A DNA stretch of 10,849 nucleotides, taken from positions 1-10,849 of the forward strand of contig JACCXE010000211.1 in the NCBI GenBank assembly GCA_013697265.1, read 5' to 3'. Origin of the DNA: Actinomycetota bacterium (GTDB lineage: Bacteria; Actinomycetota; Acidimicrobiia; Acidimicrobiales; JACCXE01). The position numbers and the translations under genes were made by a program. The notes under the pieces were generated by a model. The model saw only the letters and a program-made list of their open reading frames with translations. It searched no databases and had not been told where the DNA came from. Below, piece after piece: positions 6,195 through 10,849 of this stretch (positions are counted from its first letter, which is position 1; each line of letters opens with the position of its first letter).

Positions 6195-7070
6195 TTGAGC
6201 GTGGCAACGCCGTCGACTAGCGCCGTTCGCGTCATCTTCGTGAATCCGGCGTCGGGCCCGAACGACACGGATGTCGCCGCCTTGCGCGAGCAGTTTGCCG
6301 GCTACGACGTGATCGAGATAGGCGCGGACGGCCTCGATGAGGCCATTGACGCCGCGCTCGTCGACGGCGCCGGCGTGATCGGAGTCGCTGGCGGCGACGG
6401 GTCGGTGTCATGCGCGGCTTCGCGTCTCGTCGGCAGCGACCGCCAGCTGTTGGTGATTCCCGCCGGCACCCGCAACCACTTCGCCCACGACATCGGCATC
6501 GACGACGTCGATGACGCCGCGCGCGCCGGGTCCGGGCCGGCCCGGACGAGCGTCGACGTCGGCGACGTCAACGGCAACATCTTCGTGAACAACGCCAGTC
6601 TCGGCACCTACACGCGCCTGGTGCGCAAGCGGGAGCAGTACGAGCGGCGCGTCGGCAAACGCCTCGCCAACGTGATTGCGGCGTGGAGCGAACTGCGTCA
6701 CGGGCACCACTTGATGCTTCGGATCGACGACAAGCCGATGCGGGTGTGGGCGGTGTTCGTCGGCAACGGGACCTACGGCGACGGCCTGCGCGACGTCAGC
6801 CGCCGCGAGTCGTTGCAAGAGGGTCAGCTCGACGTCTGGGTTGTTCGCTCTCGTGGACGCCTGAGTCGACTGCGGGTAACGGGCGCGGTGCTGTTCGGCC
6901 GCCTCGACCGGTCGCCGTTAATCGATCGGTCGCAGACCGCGGACCTCGTCGTCGAGAGTCGGCGTCGGGTAATCGAGGTCGCCTGCGACGGCGAAGTCCG
7001 GCGCGTCGACACGCCGCTCAAATTCACGATCAAACGCGGCGCGCTCACCGTTTTGGTGCCGGGCGGTTAG
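6195..7070 (+). CDS. Diacylglycerol kinase family lipid kinase (YegS/DagK-like)
   Basis: The 291-residue protein belongs to the DAGK catalytic-domain family (bacterial DgkB, YegS, sphingosine kinases), which transfers ATP phosphate to a lipid hydroxyl at the membrane surface; the lipid here is unknown. Evidence is the opening strand VRVIFVNPASG near residue 11, the nucleotide-binding loop GVAGGDGSVS at 63-72, and IPAGTRNHFAHDIGI near 88, the counterpart of the family's LGTGNDFAR. FVNNASLGTY near 134 and VFVGNGTYGDG near 193 follow, and a C-terminal beta domain ends with DGEVRRVDTPLKFTI. The length is normal. The start is ambiguous between TTG 6195 and GTG 6201; an in-frame stop at 6153-6155 limits it upstream. 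It lies 142 bases after ligD, so it may be a separate transcript. Its last 153 bases are antisense to the end of the MFS gene; because this C-terminus is family-conserved, the kinase is probably the older reading of the shared DNA. Confidence 0.92.
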   Translation: MSVATPSTSAVRVIFVNPASGPNDTDVAALREQFAGYDVIEIGADGLDEAIDAALVDGAGVIGVAGGDGSVSCAASRLVGSDRQLLVIPAGTRNHFAHDIGIDDVDDAARAGSGPARTSVDVGDVNGNIFVNNASLGTYTRLVRKREQYERRVGKRLANVIAAWSELRHGHHLMLRIDDKPMRVWAVFVGNGTYGDGLRDVSRRESLQEGQLDVWVVRSRGRLSRLRVTGAVLFGRLDRSPLIDRSQTADLVVESRRRVIEVACDGEVRRVDTPLKFTIKRGALTVLVPGG

Positions 7071-8252
7071 TACGGCAAACAGCAGCGCGATCGCGGTCGT
7101 GGAAACGCCGGCGACGCCGATAGCGGTACGGGGGCTCCACTCTTGGCTGATCCAACCGACGAGGGGTCCGCCGATCACGGTGCTGCCCAAGCCCAGCAGG
7201 CTGTACATCGACATCACGCGCCCGCGGAAGGACTGGTGCGACAGGGCCTGCATGTGTGAGTTGGCGAGCGCGCCGAAGAACACGGCCAGGGCGCCCGTAG
7301 GCACGAGCGACGCGATCACGAGCGGCTCGTTTGGCGCCGTCGCGGTGAGAAGCATGGCCACGCCAAGAGCGATCGCACTGAACAGCACCAGGCGGGCCGA
7401 CGTGCTGGCCCGGTGCGCGGCGGTGAGTGCGCCGATAACGGTGCCCACGCCCAGTACCGCCATCAACAGCCCGGCGAGCCCGGCACCGCCGTGGAAGGTT
7501 CGTTCGGCGAGAAGCGTGGTGAAGGTCGGGAAGTTCCACACCAATGTGCCGACAACGCCGAGCACGACGATGGTCGGCCGCATCTCGCGGATGCCCCACG
7601 CGTAACGGAGGCCTTCGCGCACCCGCGGCGGCTCGGCCGATCGGTGCACCGGCAGCAGTTCGGACCGCCGCATCACTACGAGCGAGACGACCACGGCGAT
7701 GAACGAGATCGCATTGGCAAAAAACACCCAGGCCACGCCGAACCGGGCGATCACCAACGCGGCGATTGCGGGCCCGGTAATACGCGCCGAGTTGAGAGTG
7801 GCGCTGTTCAGCGCCACCGCATTCGGCATCTGGTCGGGCCCGACCATTTCCTCCACGAAGGCGTTGTGGGCCGGGTGATCGACGACGGTGACCAGGCCGA
7901 GGCCGACGGCGATCGCGTACACCGACCACACCGCGGCCGAGTCGGTAAGCACCAGGAGCCACAGCGCGATGGCGAGCACGCCTGACGCCGATTGGGTGAT
8001 CACCAGCAGGCCACGGCGATCGAAGCGGTCGGCGATTACCCCTCCCCACAGCCCGAAAAGCAGCACGGGGGCGAAGCGGAACGCGAACGTGGCGCCTACC
8101 GCGGCGCCGTTGTGGGTGAGCCGGAGCAGCAGCCAGGCCTCGGCCATGATTTGCATCCACTCGCCGACGTAGGAAACGAGTTGGCCGAAGAAGAACAGCC
8201 GGTAGTTGCGCGACCGCAGCGAGCCAAAAATCTGCCGCAATCCGTCTCTCAC
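6918..8252 (-). CDS. MFS transporter (MFS_3 / EntS-like exporter family)
   Basis: This is a 444-residue inner-membrane protein of the major facilitator superfamily, closest in look to the MFS_3 group that includes the enterobactin exporter EntS and many drug or metabolite exporters. It opens with the group's LRSRNYRLFFFGQLVSYVGEWMQ and has the loop 2-3 motif GGVIADRFDRRGLL near residue 70. PAHNAFVEEMV near 127, LNSATLNSARITGPAIAAL near 148 and FRGRVMSMYSLLGLGS near 342 follow. About 10-12 hydrophobic helices can be seen, the last at roughly 377-396. The final 50 residues (395-444) are a hydrophilic, acidic-and-basic tail encoded antisense to the lipid kinase gene. The start is GTG; upstream sequence gives no clear Shine-Dalgarno sequence. 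It lies 70 bases after the cutinase on the same strand, so co-transcription is possible. The cargo is unknown; export or import of lipid or polyester breakdown products is only a guess. Confidence 0.92.
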   Translation of the reverse strand: MRDGLRQIFGSLRSRNYRLFFFGQLVSYVGEWMQIMAEAWLLLRLTHNGAAVGATFAFRFAPVLLFGLWGGVIADRFDRRGLLVITQSASGVLAIALWLLVLTDSAAVWSVYAIAVGLGLVTVVDHPAHNAFVEEMVGPDQMPNAVALNSATLNSARITGPAIAALVIARFGVAWVFFANAISFIAVVVSLVVMRRSELLPVHRSAEPPRVREGLRYAWGIREMRPTIVVLGVVGTLVWNFPTFTTLLAERTFHGGAGLAGLLMAVLGVGTVIGALTAAHRASTSARLVLFSAIALGVAMLLTATAPNEPLVIASLVPTGALAVFFGALANSHMQALSHQSFRGRVMSMYSLLGLGSTVIGGPLVGWISQEWSPRTAIGVAGVSTTAIALLFAVLTARHQNGERAAFDREFERRVDAPDFAVAGDLDYPTPTLDDEVRGLRPID

Positions 8253-8283
8253 TCAGGTACAGCGTATTTCGTGCCGGAACGAG

Positions 8284-8303
8284 GAGGCGTGCGTCGGCGC
8301 CTC
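8284..8303 (-). terminator. Hairpin between cutinase and MFS genes (weak terminator candidate)
   Basis: GAGGCG, eight bases, CGCCTC form a perfect 6-bp GC-rich stem 20 bases after the cutinase stop. A second small stem, CGGG-TCG-CCCG, lies at 8311-8321, just before it in transcription order. Neither is followed by a T-run on the minus strand, so they may slow or partly stop transcription, or protect the cutinase mRNA 3' end, rather than end it fully. Confidence 0.3.
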
Positions 8304-8322
8304 ACCGAGACGGGTCGCCCGC

Positions 8323-9234
8323 TCAGTGAGGACAGGTTGCCCGGTACTCCTCGATCGTGGAGCTCGCGGACGGAGGGGGGCAGAGAAACTGGTCGTAGCG
8401 GAGGTCGTCGTCGACCCAGCGCTTGAGCCACGAGATGGAATAGCGCGAGATCGTCGGGTTCGAGCTCGTCGGCGCGGAGTGACTGGCGGCGTTGAGTTCC
8501 AGGTAGGCCTTTTCTGGAGCCGCCGACATGGACGTGTAGAACGGCTCGGAATGCGACGAGACGGGGGCGACGGTGTCGCTCTCGGCGCCGATGATCATCG
8601 TCGGCGTTACGACTTCGGGCCACGTCTTGTCGGTGTGCCAAGGCGTCAGCGGCACGGCAGCCTGCAACGACGGGCGCACCTTGGTCGCCTCGATCGAGCC
8701 GCCGCCGCCCATCGAGTGCCCGGCCACCGCCAAGCGGGTGCGGTCAACGCGATCGCGTGCGCTGCTCGTGTTGGTGAGGTAGTCGAGCGCGGCAAGCAGT
8801 TGCGTGGCGCGCGACGACGGTTGGTCGAAGATCGAGTTGGTGTCGATGGTGATGACAACGAAGCCGTGCGAGGCGAACCGCGGGCCGTACCAGCTGATCG
8901 ACGACTGTGTCGCCGTGTAGCCGGGCGAGATGGCGATGCCGCCGAAGGTGCCCGCCGCGGTCGATGTCGGGTAGTAGATCGTCGCCGCGCCGAACCCCGG
9001 CGTGTTGGCGTTGGCCACGGTGAAACTCGTGTATGCGAAGGGCCCGGTGGCCTCGAGCGCAGCCGCGGTGGGCGCTGGGCCCCGCTCGTACGGGTTGATG
9101 GCCGACGCACTCGGAGGCGGCGTCAGGGCGGCGAAGAGCGAAACCGCCAAAGCGAGCATCGCGACTCGAAGCCAGCGCGGAGGCACGGTGCCCCGCAACT
9201 TCGCTGCGACGCGTTGTTGTGCCGACAGACTCAT
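8323..9234 (-). CDS. Secreted cutinase / polyester hydrolase (PETase-like)
   Basis: This 303-residue alpha/beta hydrolase closely resembles the Thermobifida cutinases and Ideonella IsPETase, enzymes that hydrolyse cutin, aliphatic polyesters and in some cases PET. Residues 1-45 look like a Sec signal peptide: basic n-region, hydrophobic AMLALAVSLFAAL, then ASA before INPYERGP, where mature cutinases begin. The mature length of about 258 fits. The catalytic triad is Ser174 in GHSMGGGG, Asp220 in GAESDTVAPV and His252 in ASHSAP. Tyr106 and Met175 match the oxyanion positions and Trp199 matches IsPETase Trp185. The C-terminal disulfide is probably Cys285-Cys301. The IsPETase-specific Cys203-Cys239 pair and its extended loop are absent. 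His173 is cutinase-like, whereas Ser253, right after the catalytic His, is IsPETase-like. The ATG is preceded by GGGGG four bases away; a longer frame upstream overlaps the acyltransferase gene and is not used. Polymer activity is inferred from similarity only. Confidence 0.95.
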   Translation of the reverse strand: MSLSAQQRVAAKLRGTVPPRWLRVAMLALAVSLFAALTPPPSASAINPYERGPAPTAAALEATGPFAYTSFTVANANTPGFGAATIYYPTSTAAGTFGGIAISPGYTATQSSISWYGPRFASHGFVVITIDTNSIFDQPSSRATQLLAALDYLTNTSSARDRVDRTRLAVAGHSMGGGGSIEATKVRPSLQAAVPLTPWHTDKTWPEVVTPTMIIGAESDTVAPVSSHSEPFYTSMSAAPEKAYLELNAASHSAPTSSNPTISRYSISWLKRWVDDDLRYDQFLCPPPSASSTIEEYRATCPH

Positions 9235-9250
9235 CTGACCCCCACAGTCT

Positions 9251-9269
9251 CGGAGCTTGGTTAGCTCCG
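9251..9269. promoter_or_regulatory. Perfect 7-bp inverted repeat in the cutinase 5' region (operator or leader hairpin)
   Basis: CGGAGCT, TGGTT, AGCTCCG is a perfect inverted repeat 16 bases upstream of the cutinase ATG. It has no T-run after it, so it is a poor terminator for the acyltransferase gene. It lies just downstream of a candidate promoter, near the expected transcription start, which fits a repressor operator or a 5' mRNA stem. Confidence 0.4.
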
Positions 9270-9277
9270 GTGTTGGC

Positions 9278-9306
9278 AACGTAACGACTGCTACCTGGTC
9301 TGACAA
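9278..9306 (-). promoter_or_regulatory. Candidate sigma-70-type promoter for the cutinase gene
   Basis: On the minus strand, TTGTCA (9306-9301, five of six to TTGACA) is followed after 17 bases by TACGTT (9283-9278, three of six to TATAAT). The spacing is ideal, the -10 is weak. Transcription would start near 9270, giving a leader of about 35 bases that holds the 7-bp inverted repeat. The 104-base gap after the acyltransferase stop supports a separate promoter here. Confidence 0.35.
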
Positions 9307-9338
9307 GAGCTGTCGGTCGAATCCGAGCCGGTCCGTAG

Positions 9339-10849
9339 CTAACGCACCACTGGCACGTCTACGCCGGCCACGGCTGCGAGCTCGACGAGTTCGTCGATGA
9401 TCAGGTCGCACAGGCTCCAGATGTCGGGCACCAACTCCGCGCACCCGACGAGTCCGAAGTCGAGCGTGTCGAGGTAACTCTGCACCGTGATGTTGAGGCC
9501 TTGACCCTCGGCGATCGTGGACACGGGGTAGTAGTGCCGCAACGTGGCGCCGGCCGAATACAGCGGCTGGCGCGGACCGGGCACGTTCGAGATCACCAGG
9601 TTGATCGGCATCTGGAAGCGATTGCCGAACTGGAACCGCGTCGACATGCGGCTGGCGCGGGTAAACACCGCGGGCGCCGGGAACTGGGCGAACTGCGTGA
9701 GCGAGTCGGCCGGAATCGCGTCGTGCAGGTTCTTGGCCATCACCATTGCGTCGTGCACCTTCTGCACGCGCATCAGCGGATCGGCCTCGTTCGTCGGCAA
9801 CGACGCGATCAGTCCCGACACCCGGTTGGTCCACTTGTCGGTTTCTTCGCCGGTGCGAATGGACACGGGCACCATCGCGACCAGCGGTTCGTCGGGCAGC
9901 GCGCCATGTTTTTCGAGGTAGCGCCGCAGACCGCCCGCGCATACCGCCATCACAATGTCGTTGACGGTGGCCCCCAACGCGGACTTGGTCGCCTTGACCG
10001 AGTCGAGGGTGGCCGAGCGAAACGCAAATACGCGATGCGGCGTAATCGACCGGTTGAACGGCGTGCGGGGCGCCGAGAGCGGCAACGGACCCACCGTCGG
10101 TATTTCGTCGCGTTCCTCTGGCCGTTTGCGCCCGATGTTCAGCAACGCGCCCAGCGGGCCGCGGAGTTGGGCGCGCAATTGGTTGCCGGCCGCGGCCAGC
10201 ACCGGGTTGCGGGTGGCGTTGCCGAGCTCGCGCATGGTGCGGGCGCCCAGCACCAACATGCGGCCGGGCTTGCGGGCCAGGTTCGCTCCCGCAATCGCGA
10301 GCATCTCGGTGTCGTTCGGTACGCGCTCAGGCGTCTCCACGACCGGCTCGGACGGCACGGAGTCACCCTCGGGCGAACTGTCGAGCATCAGCATCAACAA
10401 CTCCGCGCCTGAGGCCCCGTCGACGGCGGCGTGATGCACCTTCGTGAGGATGCCGAAGCGCCCGCCTGAGATACCTTCGATCACGTAGCTCTCCCACAAG
10501 GGGCGGCTGCGATCGAGCGGACGACCGATGATCCGGGCCACGAGATCGGCGATCTGTTCGTCGTCCCCGGGTGGGGGCACCGCGGTGTGTCGCACGTGGA
10601 AGTCGAGATCGAAGACCGGGTCTTGCACCCAGTACGGGTGGTCGAGGTTGAACGGCACGTTGCGGAGCTTGCGCGTCAGCGGCTCGAGCCGGTGCAGACG
10701 TCGTTCGACCTCGGCCCGCCATGACTCGAACGGTTTGTACGACCCGTCACCCGTCGGCGGCTCGTAGATCGACAGGCTCGAGACGTGGCCGAATACCGAC
10801 GGCGTCTCCATGTACAGGAAGTTCGCGTCGACACCTGAAAGTTGCTTCA
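9339..10849 (-). CDS. Wax ester synthase / diacylglycerol acyltransferase (WS/DGAT)
   Basis: WS/DGAT enzymes join acyl-CoA to fatty alcohols or diacylglycerol, making wax esters or triacylglycerol storage lipid at the membrane. The catalytic motif HHAAVDG is at about residues 139-145, within the usual distance of the N-terminus, preceded by RPLWESYVIEG. Other family stretches are LSGVDANFLYMETPSVFGH at the N-terminus, ATVNDIVMAVCAGGLRRYL, MVPVSIRT and INLVISNVPGPRQPLY, the last with its Asn at about 422. The frame continues upstream of the first in-window ATG (10811) as KQLSGVDANFLY, preceded by a codon ending in TG at the last two bases. This matches the normal family start, so the gene is probably full length (about 503 residues) and lacks only the first base of its start codon. 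Actinomycetes often carry several paralogues, and substrate preference cannot be read here. It precedes the cutinase on the same strand. Confidence 0.95.
   Translation of the reverse strand, partial: KQLSGVDANFLYMETPSVFGHVSSLSIYEPPTGDGSYKPFESWRAEVERRLHRLEPLTRKLRNVPFNLDHPYWVQDPVFDLDFHVRHTAVPPPGDDEQIADLVARIIGRPLDRSRPLWESYVIEGISGGRFGILTKVHHAAVDGASGAELLMLMLDSSPEGDSVPSEPVVETPERVPNDTEMLAIAGANLARKPGRMLVLGARTMRELGNATRNPVLAAAGNQLRAQLRGPLGALLNIGRKRPEERDEIPTVGPLPLSAPRTPFNRSITPHRVFAFRSATLDSVKATKSALGATVNDIVMAVCAGGLRRYLEKHGALPDEPLVAMVPVSIRTGEETDKWTNRVSGLIASLPTNEADPLMRVQKVHDAMVMAKNLHDAIPADSLTQFAQFPAPAVFTRASRMSTRFQFGNRFQMPINLVISNVPGPRQPLYSAGATLRHYYPVSTIAEGQGLNITVQSYLDTLDFGLVGCAELVPDIWSLCDLIIDELVELAAVAGVDVPVVR

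Noticed and set aside
5606..6268. Minus-strand frame spanning the ligD/lipid kinase gap, considered as a decayed gene
   Set aside because: Most of it is antisense to ligD, no family motif is visible in the intergenic part, and no ribosome-binding sequence or conserved start was found.
9235..9942. Upstream extension of the cutinase reading frame
   Set aside because: Most of it lies inside the acyltransferase gene in another frame and reads as Arg-rich shadow. The signal peptide and GGGGG before ATG 9234 mark the true start.
9501..10412. 303-codon + strand frame opposite the acyltransferase
   Set aside because: It is antisense to a conserved gene and is rich in Arg, Gly and His with no domain; a shadow frame.

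Overview
The window is about 10.8 kb of compact, high-GC bacterial DNA. Many genes start with GTG, and junctions are very tight: 4-base overlaps, a 3-base gap and a 1-base convergent gap. A wax ester synthase/DGAT, a cutinase of the actinobacterial polyester-hydrolase type, a Ku/LigD pair and a heme-oxygenase-like diiron protein of a kind common in Actinomycetota point to a high-GC actinomycete. Acidimicrobiia or a relative is possible, but no rRNA or marker gene is present to prove it. No tRNA, rRNA, CRISPR array, insertion sequence or phage gene was seen. The longest stretch without a gene is about 142 bases (6053-6194).

Left part (1-1778, + strand): the 3' part of an NAD(P)-dependent malic enzyme, overlapping by 4 bases (ATGA) a HAD-superfamily hydrolase with an atypical active site.

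DNA-repair part (1780-6052): ku on the minus strand diverges from a three-gene + strand operon: a heme-oxygenase-like diiron oxidase, a DUF72 protein, and a short LigD. That LigD carries the 3'-phosphoesterase and polymerase domains but no ligase domain. All three operon genes are overlapping or 3 bases apart. This is a bacterial non-homologous end-joining (NHEJ) locus with two uncharacterised partners; a sealing ligase must come from elsewhere.

Lipid/polyester part (6195-10849): a diacylglycerol-kinase-family lipid kinase on + faces three minus-strand genes. These are, in transcription order, a wax ester synthase/diacylglycerol acyltransferase (only the first base of its probable start codon lies outside the window), a secreted cutinase / PET-hydrolase homologue, and an MFS exporter. 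The last 50 codons of the MFS gene are antisense to the end of the lipid kinase gene. The cutinase has its own candidate promoter and a 7-bp inverted repeat near the predicted transcription start.

The two most notable items are the polyester hydrolase, which combines a cutinase-like His before the nucleophile with an IsPETase-like Ser after the catalytic His, and the ligase-less NHEJ operon with a coupled diiron oxidase.
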